The notes under the pieces are model-generated. The model ran no database searches and was not told the DNA's origin. It worked only from the letters and a program-made list of their open reading frames with translations. 50,555 nt of DNA from contig SXKT01000070.1 in assembly GCA_005778035.1 (NCBI GenBank), forward strand, positions 1 through 50,555. The letters run 5' to 3'. Positions 18,476-26,596 of this stretch are shown here, one piece after another. Each line of letters opens with the position of its first letter. Within the stretch, counting starts at the first letter, position 1. The position numbers and the translations under genes are program-made. This DNA comes from Chloroflexota bacterium. GTDB lineage: Bacteria; Chloroflexota; Anaerolineae; Anaerolineales; Villigracilaceae.

Positions 18476-19378
18476 TTAGGGTTGTGTTGGCCTAATGGCA
18501 AGGTTTGCCACCCAGCTAAAAAGGATGCTCACAAAGTACAAAACGATCAATGGCGCCATAACCAATCCCATATTCACCGGGTCGATGGTTGGGGTCACCA
18601 TGGCAGCAAGGATAGCAATGATCACGACAGCGAAACGCCAATAATTAAACAACATACCCGGTTTCAATATTCCTGTTGTCGATATTCCAAAAATTATCAA
18701 GGGAAATTCAAATGAAATACCGATCCAAAACAGTACACTGGTCAAAAAATCGAAATAAGATTGAGGCCGAAGCTTCGTAGAGACGCCCATAAAATCCAGC
18801 AGGTATTGCAATGCTCCTGGCAAAAAAACAAAATAAGCGAATCCGATTCCTGCCAAAAAAAACAAAAAAGCCAGCGGTATGGAGAGCAAGCTCAATTTAC
18901 GCGCCCGAGGCATGATGCCTGGCGCAAAGAAGAACCAGATCTCAAAAGTGATGTAAGGGGTAGCGATGCTAATTCCTGCCAGCAAAGCAACCTTCATAAA
19001 CACACCGATCGATTCAGTTACCTCGATCGCCTGTAGATTTTGGACCCCCCCGATGGGTTGTGCCAAAAAAGCAATGATCTGCTGAGTAAACGTAAGTGAA
19101 ACCAGTATGGACGCAACCAAAAATAACACGGATCGCAATAGATGTTTTCGAGCGGCTTCAAGTTCGTTGAGAAATAAGGTGGGGGCTTCAAATGCGGTCG
19201 CGATACTTTCACTCACCGGCCTGTCTTCAGGCACTTCATTAAGGAAACGGTAAATTGCCCCTTTTTTGATCCAGTTTGTAACAGGGCTGATGAGCCAGCC
19301 GAGGAATCGAAAAGGTGATCGCAGCAACCATAATGATGCTCGCCCAATAAATTGAAAAATTGCATTGATCCATTTCAT
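18476..19378 (-). CDS. tatC: Sec-independent protein translocase TatC
   Basis: A 300-residue protein with six predicted membrane helices in the C-terminal two thirds. The TatC landmark before TM1 is FLNELEAARKHLLRSV near residue 69 (usual H-L-x-E-L-R-x-R). APGIMPRARKLSLLSIPLAF and the Pro-rich TM5-6 region AAMVTPTIDPVNMGL also fit. TatC is the receptor for twin-arginine signal peptides. About 65 residues precede the canonical start, including an amphipathic/hydrophobic stretch (SLWLLRSPFRFLGWLI), an extension not found in E. coli TatC. The ATG overlaps the tatA/B stop (ATGA), so the subunits are coupled. Confidence 0.93.
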   Translation of the reverse strand: MKWINAIFQFIGRASLWLLRSPFRFLGWLISPVTNWIKKGAIYRFLNEVPEDRPVSESIATAFEAPTLFLNELEAARKHLLRSVLFLVASILVSLTFTQQIIAFLAQPIGGVQNLQAIEVTESIGVFMKVALLAGISIATPYITFEIWFFFAPGIMPRARKLSLLSIPLAFLFFLAGIGFAYFVFLPGALQYLLDFMGVSTKLRPQSYFDFLTSVLFWIGISFEFPLIIFGISTTGILKPGMLFNYWRFAVVIIAILAAMVTPTIDPVNMGLVMAPLIVLYFVSILFSWVANLAIRPTQP

Positions 19379-19689
19379 TCCGGATCTACACGCTTTGGTT
19401 CAGGAGGAGAAATGGTAGCGGTTTCAATTGACCGACTCACATCCCTGATCGGTTCTTCCAATTCCTTTTGCAAGTCTTCCAACATTGCCTCTCGCATAAG
19501 GCGATTGGGCAGCCGTGTCAATTCATCTCCGGTTTTTCGTACCGCTGCCCATTCAGGCGAAAGGATCACCTTCCGCAACATCCTGCCAATCGATTTTCCT
19601 GCAGAAACCATATCTTTTGGACCCAATATGATCAAAGCGATCAAAATAATAAAGGTAAGTTCGGGAATTCCGATACCAAGGATATCCAT
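19375..19689 (-). CDS. tatA: TatA/TatB-family twin-arginine translocase subunit
   Basis: A 104-residue protein with a single N-terminal membrane helix, GIGIPELTFIILIALIILGP, then an amphipathic helix (KDMVSAGKSIGRMLRKV) and a polar tail, the layout of TatA/TatB. The conserved Pro-Glu and the hinge Gly-Pro are present. It forms the pore or, with TatC, the substrate-recognition site for folded-protein export. The tail is longer than in most TatA, so a TatB role is possible. It is the only TatA/B gene in the window. It overlaps tatC by 4 nt and starts 6 nt after the nusB stop. Confidence 0.9.
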   Translation of the reverse strand: MDILGIGIPELTFIILIALIILGPKDMVSAGKSIGRMLRKVILSPEWAAVRKTGDELTRLPNRLMREAMLEDLQKELEEPIRDVSRSIETATISPPEPKRVDPE

Positions 19690-19695
19690 ATTCGT

Positions 19696-20145
19696 TTATA
19701 AGGCCACAAAGGCTGCGTGAATTTCGTCCTCGTGGTCTGCCAAGCTTCCCAAAACGCCATTTACGAACTTTGAGGCTGTATCGGAACCATATTCTTTTGC
19801 GAGCTCCACAGCCTCATTGATGGCGATCTCGGTCGGGGTGTGTTTGGTTACCGCGAATTCCCAGGTAGCGATGCGCAAAATGTTTCTGTCGATCGCCGGA
19901 ACCTGATCAAATGGCCATTCGGGTGCATATACTTCAATAACGTGATCTAACTGCGTAGCCAAATGTATGACACCGGTGACGATCTCATTGGCAAAAGCTA
20001 CCAATTCTTCCGTCAATTCCGCATTTCCCGATTCTGCCCGATCGGCCAACCTTTGCGAAAAAACCTGGCCAGGCAAATGGCCAGCCAAGTCTACTTCATA
20101 CAAAACTTCCAATGCCAAGGCGCGCGCCTTGGTTCTCTGTTTCAT
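19696..20145 (-). CDS. nusB: Transcription antitermination factor NusB
   Basis: A 149-residue all-helical protein of normal NusB length. Recognisable blocks are the N-terminal KQRTKARALALEVLYEVDL, the central PEWPFDQVPAIDRNILRIAT and TPTEIAINEAVELAKEYGSD, then FVNGVLGSLA. NusB binds boxA RNA with NusE (S10) to prevent premature termination of rRNA transcripts. It lies 2 nt after the Asp23-like gene, a pairing (asp23-nusB) common in Gram-positive genomes. Confidence 0.95.
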   Translation of the reverse strand: MKQRTKARALALEVLYEVDLAGHLPGQVFSQRLADRAESGNAELTEELVAFANEIVTGVIHLATQLDHVIEVYAPEWPFDQVPAIDRNILRIATWEFAVTKHTPTEIAINEAVELAKEYGSDTASKFVNGVLGSLADHEDEIHAAFVAL

Positions 20146-20147
20146 TA

Positions 20148-20498
20148 CTACAAACCGCCTTCATACACAATATTTTCAATGTGGATGTTAACCTGGCCTA
20201 CTTCCATGCCCGCCATTTCTGAAATAGCCCTGCTCACCGCCAATTGAATATTGCGGCTTACTTCCCTGACGTTCATATCCGCTCTCAGGTTTAAGTACAG
20301 ATCCAAGTACACCAGATCTTCTTCCAATTGCAGCCTTATCCCTTCGTAGCCAGCGGTTTTGAATAACGTGCCCAGGTTCGCAGGCGCCTTGGCAAAGCCC
20401 TGGACGCCTTCGGTAGCCAGTGTGGTCATTTTCGTAATTGTATAAACTACTTCAGGAGTAAGGGTCGTTTTTCCATTGGTGATCATTTTGTTTGTCAT
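20148..20498 (-). CDS. Asp23/Gls24-family protein
   Basis: A 116-residue protein with the family pattern GKTTLTPEVVYTITKMTTLA, then GVQGFA and the segment YLDLYLNLRADMNVREVSRN. The end reads QVNIHIENIVYE. Members are small cell-envelope-associated proteins; staphylococcal Asp23 attaches to the membrane via AmaP. Function in this lineage is unknown. It is placed directly before nusB, as in Firmicutes. An AAGGAGC site precedes the start. Confidence 0.88.
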   Translation of the reverse strand: MTNKMITNGKTTLTPEVVYTITKMTTLATEGVQGFAKAPANLGTLFKTAGYEGIRLQLEEDLVYLDLYLNLRADMNVREVSRNIQLAVSRAISEMAGMEVGQVNIHIENIVYEGGL

Positions 20499-20512
20499 AT
20501 TGTGCTCCTTTT

Positions 20513-21271
20513 TTACATCATTGCCATGCCGCCATCTACACCCAATACCTGGCCGGTTATGTAAGCGGCAGAATCAGAAACAAGAAAAGCAACCGCGGAA
20601 GCGATCTCGGTTGGATCACCGCGACGGCCGAGAGGGATCATTTTCATCGCTGCTTCCAAAGCCTCAGCGGGCATAGCCTCCAAAATCTCGGTATCGACAA
20701 AACCGGGAGCAACGGCATTCACAGTAATATTTCTGCTGGCAACTTCTCGGGCCAATGCTTTTGTAAAGCCGATCTGGCCGGCTTTTGATGCTGAGTAGTT
20801 GGTTTGTCCGGGGTTGCCGAGCTGCCCTGAAACAGAGGAAATATTCACCACGCGGCCGTATCGTTTCCGCATCATGTGACGGACAGCCGGCTTGGTGCAA
20901 TTGAAGGTAGATTTGAGGTTTGCATCCATCACCGCATCCCAATCCTCTTCTGAGATCATCATTAGTAAATTGTCTCGGGTGATGCCAGCATTATTGACCA
21001 GGATGTGAAGGTCGCCAAACGTATCGATCGCGAATTTAATCAGCGCGGCAGCTTGTGAATGATCAGAGACATCAGCCATCATCGCCGCTGCGTCACCTCC
21101 CACCTCCTTGATCAGCCTGACCACTTCATCCGCCTGAGCCGAAGATTGGTTGAAATTGACCACAACCTTCGCTCCAGCTGAACCTAAAGCCAGTGCAATT
21201 GCCTTGCCGATTCCACGTGAAGATCCAGTAACAACTGCTACTTTCCCTGCGATCGATTTAGTAAGGTCCAC
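20513..21271 (-). CDS. fabG: 3-oxoacyl-[ACP] reductase FabG (SDR family)
   Basis: A 252-residue classical short-chain dehydrogenase. The cofactor loop is [17 protein letters not shown] near residue 13, followed by [13 protein letters not shown]. The catalytic set is Ser in [10 protein letters not shown] and Tyr/Lys in [17 protein letters not shown] preference is suggested by the Arg after the second loop residue. FabG reduces 3-ketoacyl-ACP in fatty-acid elongation. The ending [15 protein letters not shown] is the standard FabG C-terminus. It sits 14 nt upstream of the Asp23-like gene. Other fab genes are absent nearby, so a role in another ketoacyl reduction cannot be excluded. Confidence 0.9.
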   Translation of the reverse strand: MDLTKSIAGKVAVVTGSSRGIGKAIALALGSAGAKVVVNFNQSSAQADEVVRLIKEVGGDAAAMMADVSDHSQAAALIKFAIDTFGDLHILVNNAGITRDNLLMMISEEDWDAVMDANLKSTFNCTKPAVRHMMRKRYGRVVNISSVSGQLGNPGQTNYSASKAGQIGFTKALAREVASRNITVNAVAPGFVDTEILEAMPAEALEAAMKMIPLGRRGDPTEIASAVAFLVSDSAAYITGQVLGVDGGMAMM

Positions 21272-21298
21272 GGTAATTCTCCTGTTTTTGATTATACA

Positions 21299-21985
21299 TT
21301 AGACTGATGGAGTAACACCTTTGCCGTTTTTTGGTTTCCAAAAAAAGCCCAAATAGAGGGCTATCAACAAGGTCCCACCCACCAAAAGCACCACTGCATC
21401 TTGCCAAAATCTGATCGGAAACAATCGGATCAACGAATCATCAAGGCGGAATAACCAAGTATCGCCTGCAAAAAAGAGCGAGTGAAACCAGGCAAAAAAA
21501 TTCCAAAATGAGGCGGCCGCAAACAATCCCAGGCTAACCAACAAAACGGCCAACAATTGGCTCCCCTTTTTGATGGCTATGGAAAATTGTACGGGTTGCT
21601 TCATAGACCATAAAAGCAACCCACAAAACCCAAAAACGAAGAATGATCCCAACGCTACTCGATTTAATTTATCGACCACCAATTTTACATCAACCAGGTG
21701 GTCAATTTCCCGTTGGTTATAAAGTGGGTTGCCATCCACCAATGTCAATGATGCCAAGTCGTTCCCAACAGTACCTGACCGCAACGCGTCCACTGTTTTT
21801 TCGGCATAGAACAAACGGTCATTCTGACTAAAACCATATGAATCTGCCGGAAACCAGGGCATCCGGTACTCTAACCCAACAAATGCATGCGAGATAAGTA
21901 AATTTACCAACAACATCGGTAAAATAACCACAAATGCCAAAGAAGCGATCGATCGTGCCATAAATAATACGAATTGATTTTTCAT
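21299..21985 (-). CDS. DUF1461/TIGR01906-type integral membrane protein
   Basis: A 228-residue membrane protein with about four hydrophobic segments. The pattern [18 protein letters not shown] near the C-terminus and the extracytoplasmic [22 protein letters not shown] segment ([16 protein letters not shown]) match the TIGR01906 family of unknown function. I chose ATG 21985 because it overlaps the upstream stop codon (ATGA); a longer in-frame start at 22036 would run far into the previous gene. It is probably translated in coupling with the spermidine-synthase-like gene. Confidence 0.82.
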   Translation of the reverse strand: MKNQFVLFMARSIASLAFVVILPMLLVNLLISHAFVGLEYRMPWFPADSYGFSQNDRLFYAEKTVDALRSGTVGNDLASLTLVDGNPLYNQREIDHLVDVKLVVDKLNRVALGSFFVFGFCGLLLWSMKQPVQFSIAIKKGSQLLAVLLVSLGLFAAASFWNFFAWFHSLFFAGDTWLFRLDDSLIRLFPIRFWQDAVVLLVGGTLLIALYLGFFWKPKNGKGVTPSV

Positions 21986-23529
21986 TGGTTCTGCTCCGAA
22001 AATAAAAAGTTCAAGACCAATCCATTGGTCGCCCATTCGATCTGAGATCGGTCATCCGTATAGATGTTGCCGTGTTCAAATTGGCTGCTTATTGAGTTGA
22101 CAGTATGGGTTGTGGTCTGAAGTAACAGATCCCCTTTTTTCGCCTGTGCGACGAGATGGGCGTAATTATTCGCATAATTATAAATGCTTGCTTCTGACGG
22201 GCCAGCAAAAATGATCGAATTCATGGTACCAGGAAGGTCCATTATAAATACACGCTCAAAAACTTGTGAAAGGGTGGTCGCCATATCATTGATCAATCTC
22301 CGATCAGTGTTCGTCCGGCCGACATTGATTGCCACCATTCCATTTTGTTTTAACCGCGCCTTGCAAATTTCAAAAAACTCGACGGTTGTGAGGTGTGGGG
22401 GTATGTACGGCGGTCGATACGCGTCCACAGCAATAATGTCGTAAATGGCAGAAGATTGCGCCAACAAAGAACGGCCATCACCAATGTGGATATTCACATC
22501 CGCAGGATCCAGCCCAAAATAAGCCTTTCCAACTTCAACGATCTTTCCATCTATCTCGAAGCCATCAATGTTGGTTTGGGGATACATGTTTCTCGCCTGC
22601 CGGGCAGATGTTCCCGCAGCCAGTCCAACGATCGCTATATCACTCACCATGGATGAATTAAAAGCAGGTAAAAATAATGGGGCAACCAAAAATTGCTCCC
22701 ATGGCCCACCGTAAAAAAGCGTGTCAGGATTATATTGGGAGTGAAACCCTTGCCCTTCATTCAACCGTAGAAATGTATCTCCGCCATACTGTAAGACTTC
22801 GATGTAGTTGTAGTCACTCTCGGTCTCGTATACCTGTCCAGGGGTTATTTTTAATGGACCGTTATACAAGATCAGCATCAATAACATGAACAATGGCAAT
22901 AAAAACACCAACCATCTTCGGGCGCCAAACGCTCTGTTTCCCATCAAAAACCAACCAAAAGCCACATAGGCACATTGCACCGTGGCAAACAAAATAATGG
23001 TTTTGGCGGTGCCGATCGTTCCAAACAAGAACAAAGTCGGTAAAAATGCGCCCAGTACAGACCCAAGCGTGGATATCGCACTGACCCTGCCCGCGAATCC
23101 GCCTAAATGTTCATTTCGGCTTCCCTCCAATCGAATCATGTATGGGGTTACGGTCGCCAACAGAGTGATAGGCAGGCTGAAAATAATGATCGTAGAAACA
23201 AAAGCACCCGCCAAGACAGGCAAATTTAGTGCGTCAAAAGCCAGTGCTGCATTCCTCAACAATGGGGCCGCCACCAATGGGGTCACCCCCAATGCCAAAG
23301 CTCCAATTGCCAACAAGCGGAACAATCCATCGTAAGTTGGATCTTGATCTGCCCGTCTTCCACCATACCAATAACCAACTGAAAAATAAACCAGGATCAG
23401 GCCGATCACGATCGACCAAACCAAATTGCTTGAGCCAAACACATTTTGCAACAACCGCGATGCGCCAAATTCAGCAGCCAATGCGGTCATCCCAGTAATG
23501 AATATCAATCCGTATTTGTATGCGCGCAT
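21982..23529 (-). CDS. Membrane protein with C-terminal spermidine-synthase-like domain
   Basis: A 515-residue fusion. The first 220 residues form about seven hydrophobic helices (starting YGLIFITGMTALAAEFGASR). The rest is an aminopropyltransferase-like Rossmann domain: SDYNYIEVLQYGGDTFLRL, IAIVGLAAGTSARQARNMYP, IDGFEIDGKIVEVGKAYF and IIAVDAYRPPYIPPHLTT. In true spermidine synthases the nucleotide loop is GGGDG and the catalytic Asp is in D-x-x-D/S-P. Here GLAAG and DAYRPP replace them, so polyamine synthesis is doubtful. It is the first gene of a long minus-strand run. TAGAAT lies 6 nt before the ATG and there is no Shine-Dalgarno. Confidence 0.85.
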   Translation of the reverse strand: MRAYKYGLIFITGMTALAAEFGASRLLQNVFGSSNLVWSIVIGLILVYFSVGYWYGGRRADQDPTYDGLFRLLAIGALALGVTPLVAAPLLRNAALAFDALNLPVLAGAFVSTIIIFSLPITLLATVTPYMIRLEGSRNEHLGGFAGRVSAISTLGSVLGAFLPTLFLFGTIGTAKTIILFATVQCAYVAFGWFLMGNRAFGARRWLVFLLPLFMLLMLILYNGPLKITPGQVYETESDYNYIEVLQYGGDTFLRLNEGQGFHSQYNPDTLFYGGPWEQFLVAPLFLPAFNSSMVSDIAIVGLAAGTSARQARNMYPQTNIDGFEIDGKIVEVGKAYFGLDPADVNIHIGDGRSLLAQSSAIYDIIAVDAYRPPYIPPHLTTVEFFEICKARLKQNGMVAINVGRTNTDRRLINDMATTLSQVFERVFIMDLPGTMNSIIFAGPSEASIYNYANNYAHLVAQAKKGDLLLQTTTHTVNSISSQFEHGNIYTDDRSQIEWATNGLVLNFLFSEQNQ

Positions 23530-23535
23530 TCGTTA

Positions 23536-23541
23536 ATTCTA
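23536..23541 (-). promoter_or_regulatory. -10 box of the eight-gene minus-strand run, leaderless arrangement
   Basis: TAGAAT on the minus strand is followed by 6 nt and the ATG at 23529. No ribosome-binding site is present. The -35 region is weak. It would drive the spermidine-synthase-like to tatC genes. Confidence 0.42.
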
Positions 23542-23591
23542 CCTGATGGACCAATAAACCTTTCTTAAATATTGCTACGCGCAACCAACAT

Positions 23592-23620
23592 TTGACGGAT
23601 TACAGGGCATCGGGTAAAAT
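23592..23620 (+). promoter_or_regulatory. Sigma-70-type promoter of rplY/ctc
   Basis: TTGACG and TAAAAT are separated by exactly 17 nt. The predicted +1 near 23627 gives a leader of about 84 nt before the L25 ATG at 23711. This is one of the two best matches to the consensus in the window. Confidence 0.72.
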
Positions 23621-23657
23621 TAATTTTCGCCAATCGTCTGGTTGGCTATCAAAATGA

Positions 23658-23703
23658 GGGCAAGGGTAACCGGGGTGTTCCCGGTGAGAGGTGCCCGAGG
23701 AGA
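23658..23703 (+). promoter_or_regulatory. Two-tier stem-loop in the L25 leader, abutting the Shine-Dalgarno
   Basis: An outer stem GGGCA/TGCCC (23658-23662 / 23692-23696) encloses an inner stem ACCGGG/CCCGGT (23669-23674 / 23680-23685) with loop GTGTT. The purine-rich internal loop has AGGGTA on one side and GAGAGG on the other. GAGGAGA, the ribosome-binding site, starts at 23697 directly after the outer stem. It is a candidate site for autogenous control by L25. Confidence 0.4.
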
Positions 23704-23710
23704 AACTGTT

Positions 23711-24340
23711 ATGGAAAAAGTAGTACTCAAAGCCACCAAACGTTCTGTCGTTGGCAAACAAGTCAAGCAACTTCGCCGCAAAGGTGAACTGCCTGCTGTC
23801 ATTTACGGCGCTCATGTTGAGCCCATCAACATCAGCCTCGAGGCTCATTCGACCGGCCTGATCCTGCCCAAACTCACCGCTTCAAGTGTTATCAATGTTG
23901 AGGTAGAAGGAAAAGTTTACCCGGTTTTGGTTCGCGAGACTCAAAAGAATTATGTGAAGGACCTCTATACACATGTAGACTTTTTAGCCGTTTCGCTCAG
24001 CGAGAAAATTACAGCCAATGTCCGCATCCACTTCCATGGTGTCGCTCCAGCCATCAAAGAATTCAGTGCTGCCATCGTGCACTCCCTCGAATCTATCGAA
24101 GTCGAAGCTCTCCCCAATGATCTCCCTGAAAAGATCGAGGTAGACCTTACCAAACTCGCCAAACTGGGTGATTCCTACCATGTTCGCGATTTGGCAATTG
24201 GCCCGAACGTAACTGTGCTCACCCCCAAGGACGAATTGGTTGTGGTTGCTTCCGCCACCCACGAGGAATCACTTGATTCTGGTATTGCCGCTGTTGAACC
24301 TGAAGTGATCGAAAAAGGCAAAAAAGAAGCTAACGCCTGA
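23711..24340 (+). CDS. rplY: 50S ribosomal protein L25/CTC family
   Basis: A 209-residue protein of the long (TL5/CTC) form. The N-terminal 5S-rRNA-binding domain has VVLKATKRSVVGKQVKQLRR, GELPAVIYGAHVEPINI and KDLYTHVDFLAV. The C-terminal beta domain ends in an acidic/Lys-rich tail. It binds loop E of 5S rRNA on the large subunit. The upstream in-frame ATG at 23642 is rejected, because GAGGAGA at 23697-23703 is spaced for 23711. A strong promoter and structured leader precede it; an intrinsic terminator follows. Confidence 0.94.
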   Translation: MEKVVLKATKRSVVGKQVKQLRRKGELPAVIYGAHVEPINISLEAHSTGLILPKLTASSVINVEVEGKVYPVLVRETQKNYVKDLYTHVDFLAVSLSEKITANVRIHFHGVAPAIKEFSAAIVHSLESIEVEALPNDLPEKIEVDLTKLAKLGDSYHVRDLAIGPNVTVLTPKDELVVVASATHEESLDSGIAAVEPEVIEKGKKEANA

Positions 24341-24372
24341 TATTGCGTTGGTATTTTTCAGACTGTAACACG

Positions 24373-24406
24373 ACAGGCACCCTTTCATTGGGTGCCTGTT
24401 TTTTTT
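24373..24406 (+). terminator. Intrinsic terminator of rplY
   Basis: ACAGGCACCC and GGGTGCCTGT form a perfect 10-bp stem around a 7-nt loop. A run of eight T ends the feature. The convergent moaE gene stops at 24430. Confidence 0.88.
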
Positions 24407-24429
24407 CTTGATCATCCCTGTTTACTGAC

Positions 24430-24918
24430 TTATGAAAAATTGTCTTTTTCAGTGGGCAGGTAGCTGCCTTCTACCCAAGTCTCGCCAGTTGGTGTTACCT
24501 CTTTTTTCCAAACCGGCACAATTTGTTTCAACCGGTCGATTCCATAACGCGCTGCCTCAAATACTCCCGTATCTCTATGTGCTGCCGAGCAGGCGATCAG
24601 CACAGTTGGCGTTCGTGGCTCCAATCTGCCGATCCGCTGTACGATGCTGATGCCAATCACACTTTCCCACTTATGCCGGATCTCATCGGCTACCTGTCGC
24701 ATTTTTTCTTCTGCCATTTCCTGATACGATTCGTATTCCAAATGGTCGGTTAAAGTATGGGTGCCTTTATTGGTAATGCCTCGTACCACCCCATAGAACA
24801 CCGCAACCGCCCCGGTTTCCACGGTAGTGATCTCATCCACCAGGGTATCCAGATCCAGTGGATCATATGTGATTGCGCATCGGGTTATCAGGTTTTTCTG
24901 TGCAAACTCATCTTTCAT
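24430..24918 (-). CDS. moaE: Molybdopterin synthase catalytic subunit MoaE
   Basis: A 162-residue protein with MoaE blocks: [15 protein letters not shown] near residue 34, [14 protein letters not shown] near residue 60, then [10 protein letters not shown] and [20 protein letters not shown]. The active-site Lys region is [18 protein letters not shown]. With MoaD thiocarboxylate it converts cyclic pyranopterin monophosphate into molybdopterin. It overlaps the end of moaC by 11 nt. moaD is not next to it. Confidence 0.94.
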   Translation of the reverse strand: MKDEFAQKNLITRCAITYDPLDLDTLVDEITTVETGAVAVFYGVVRGITNKGTHTLTDHLEYESYQEMAEEKMRQVADEIRHKWESVIGISIVQRIGRLEPRTPTVLIACSAAHRDTGVFEAARYGIDRLKQIVPVWKKEVTPTGETWVEGSYLPTEKDNFS

Positions 24919-25393
24919 TATAAAAATCCCCGCTTTTTCCGCCGTGTTTTTCTACCAGCCTAATATTTCCAATGACCATTTTTTTATCAATCGCCTTTGC
25001 CATATCATATAAGGTTAATGCGCAAACACTTACCGCCGTCAACGCTTCCATTTCCACACCTGTCTTTCCGTCAACCTTGGCCATGGCTTCAATACGAATC
25101 CCTGGCAAGTTTTCGTCTGGAGTTAATTCAACACTCACATTGGTAAGGTTGAGCGGGTGGCAGAGCGGAATAAGTTCGGAAGTTCTTTTTGCGGCCATGA
25201 TGCCAGCAATCTGCGAAACAGTGCGGTAATCACCTTTTTTGTTCACACCGGTTGTCAGTGTTTTGTAAGTATTCAAATCCATGCGGATTTCGCCGCGGGC
25301 TATTGCTGTTCGACTGGTCGGAAGTTTTTCACCAACATCCACCATTGTGGCATTGCCCTCATCATCGATATGGGTAAGTTTTTGTGAAATCAT
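24908..25393 (-). CDS. moaC: Cyclic pyranopterin monophosphate synthase MoaC
   Basis: A 161-residue protein with the MoaC core: [20 protein letters not shown] near residue 59 and [20 protein letters not shown] near residue 111, with the catalytic Lys-Asp region in [10 protein letters not shown]. The N-terminal [17 protein letters not shown] is also typical. It makes the precursor of molybdenum cofactor from the MoaA product. The start is set at 25393. A longer ORF to 25459 would run through the promoter and into scpA. TATAAT lies 6 nt before the ATG, suggesting a leaderless mRNA. Confidence 0.93.
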   Translation of the reverse strand: MISQKLTHIDDEGNATMVDVGEKLPTSRTAIARGEIRMDLNTYKTLTTGVNKKGDYRTVSQIAGIMAAKRTSELIPLCHPLNLTNVSVELTPDENLPGIRIEAMAKVDGKTGVEMEALTAVSVCALTLYDMAKAIDKKMVIGNIRLVEKHGGKSGDFYNER

Positions 25394-25399
25394 AGCGCA

Positions 25400-25405
25400 A
25401 TTATA
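25400..25405 (-). promoter_or_regulatory. -10 box of moaC, leaderless arrangement
   Basis: Consensus TATAAT on the minus strand with 6 nt to the ATG at 25393. No ribosome-binding site is present. It is divergent from a second TATAAT for scpA, 18 bp away. Confidence 0.5.
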
Positions 25406-25422
25406 ATATATGGGCATGGTGA

Positions 25423-25428
25423 TATAAT
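25423..25428 (+). promoter_or_regulatory. -10 box of scpA, leaderless or near-leaderless arrangement
   Basis: TATAAT on the plus strand, then 8 nt (CCCCGCCA) to the ATG at 25437. No Shine-Dalgarno is present. Only 43 bp separate the two divergent start codons (moaC and scpA), so their promoters share the same stretch. Confidence 0.48.
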
Positions 25429-25436
25429 CCCCGCCA

Positions 25437-26213
25437 ATGGAACTCAATATCGCAAGCACACAATCCAGTGGTTATAAGGTCATCATTCCGGTCTTTGAAG
25501 GGCCGTTGGACCTGCTGCTACGCTTGATTGAACACGCTGAATTGGAGATCACTTCGGTCTCCTTATCGCTGGTTACAGACCAATATTTGCAGCACATACG
25601 TAGTTTTGAGGATTCCAAACCCGAGCAGATCTCAGCATTTTTGGTGATTGCTGCAAAATTGATCCAGATCAAATCAGAAGCATTGCTCCCCCGACCCGTT
25701 GTCCGTGAAGCCAGCGAAGAGGACCCGGCGGAAACATTGGCTGAACAGTTGCGCCTGTATAAAAAATTTAAGCAACTCGCCAATACGCTCGAAAAAATGG
25801 ACATCGCCGGCAGGCACACTTTTGTTCGGGTGTCTGCACCTCCAAAATTGGAGGGCAAACTGGACTTGTCGGAGTTATCACTTTCTGATCTTGTGATGGC
25901 AGCCCAACAGGTGTTTATGTTGGAGAACGAAAAAAAGGCACTCGGAACAGTTATTACCGCCCCCAAGATCACAATTCGCCAAAAGATCCAGGCCATAAGC
26001 CAGTACATTCGCAACCATGAGCATTTCGTATTCAAAGATCTGCTCACCGGCTCCAGTTCCCGTCTTGAAGTAGTAGTAACTTTCCTCGCCTTGCTCGAAC
26101 TGGTCAAGCGTTATCGTGTAAACGCGACGCAGGATTTGGTTTTTGGTGAGATCCGGGTTGAAAAATCAGATTCATGGGTCAACGATGAAGAATTTGACCT
26201 TGAGTTTGAGTGA
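25437..26213 (+). CDS. scpA: Segregation and condensation protein ScpA (kleisin)
   Basis: A 258-residue protein. The N-terminal Smc-neck-binding region reads [20 protein letters not shown] near residue 19, the ScpA hallmark, followed by [16 protein letters not shown]. The centre is helical and acidic. The C-terminal winged-helix region ([22 protein letters not shown]) binds the Smc head. ScpA links Smc and ScpB in the bacterial condensin. scpB does not follow; its 3' end overlaps a convergent VanZ-like gene by 35 nt. The 211-codon ORF on the opposite strand is a shadow. Confidence 0.94.
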   Translation: MELNIASTQSSGYKVIIPVFEGPLDLLLRLIEHAELEITSVSLSLVTDQYLQHIRSFEDSKPEQISAFLVIAAKLIQIKSEALLPRPVVREASEEDPAETLAEQLRLYKKFKQLANTLEKMDIAGRHTFVRVSAPPKLEGKLDLSELSLSDLVMAAQQVFMLENEKKALGTVITAPKITIRQKIQAISQYIRNHEHFVFKDLLTGSSSRLEVVVTFLALLELVKRYRVNATQDLVFGEIRVEKSDSWVNDEEFDLEFE

Positions 26214-26595
26214 CAACCTTTTTCCACAAATACACACCTGTCCAAATACCGGCGTGGTCAAAAATCAAAACATCCACCCAGCTGGGGTACCTGCCTTCAG
26301 AAAAAATCTGATGTGCTTCATCGGTCACCGCATAAACCAAACAAACCAAAACCACCTGCCAAAAGGATCTCGAATTCGAATTTGCGAATTGGTATGCCAA
26401 AGCCAATAACATGTAACCCAAAAAGTGGCTTCCTTTTTTAACCAAGTGGTCCACCACGCCAAAAGAGGGCAGATCATCGGAAGACTGCGAGGAAGCAAAA
26501 AAAATGGTAGCCGCCACCGAAACAAAAGGTAGCCAACGCCACACGCCCATTTTTCGAGATAATTGTGTTAAACTTGGCAATAAGGAGCTAAACAT
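26179..26595 (-). CDS. VanZ-like family membrane protein
   Basis: A 138-residue protein with about three to four hydrophobic segments. FFASSQSSDDLP near residue 32, KKGSHFLGYMLLALAY and DEAHQIFSEGRYPSWVDVLI match the VanZ-like family (typical D-E-x-x-Q-x-F...R-x-x-s-x-x-D). VanZ gives low-level teicoplanin resistance in enterococci; the function of chromosomal homologues is unknown. It overlaps the scpA end by 35 nt, and its first ATG is 1 nt from the start of the next plus-strand gene. ATG 26550 (MGVWRW) is an alternative start; neither has a Shine-Dalgarno. Confidence 0.8.
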   Translation of the reverse strand: MFSSLLPSLTQLSRKMGVWRWLPFVSVAATIFFASSQSSDDLPSFGVVDHLVKKGSHFLGYMLLALAYQFANSNSRSFWQVVLVCLVYAVTDEAHQIFSEGRYPSWVDVLIFDHAGIWTGVYLWKKVVTQTQGQILHR

Positions 26596-26596
26596 T

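Noticed and set aside
25472..26107. 211-codon minus-strand ORF antisense to scpA
   Set aside because: Ser-rich product with no family features; the plus strand encodes a textbook ScpA.
26504..26596. Longer N-terminus for the small membrane protein
   Set aside because: The extension has no Shine-Dalgarno and overlaps VanZ; AAGGAGC fits the ATG at 26597.
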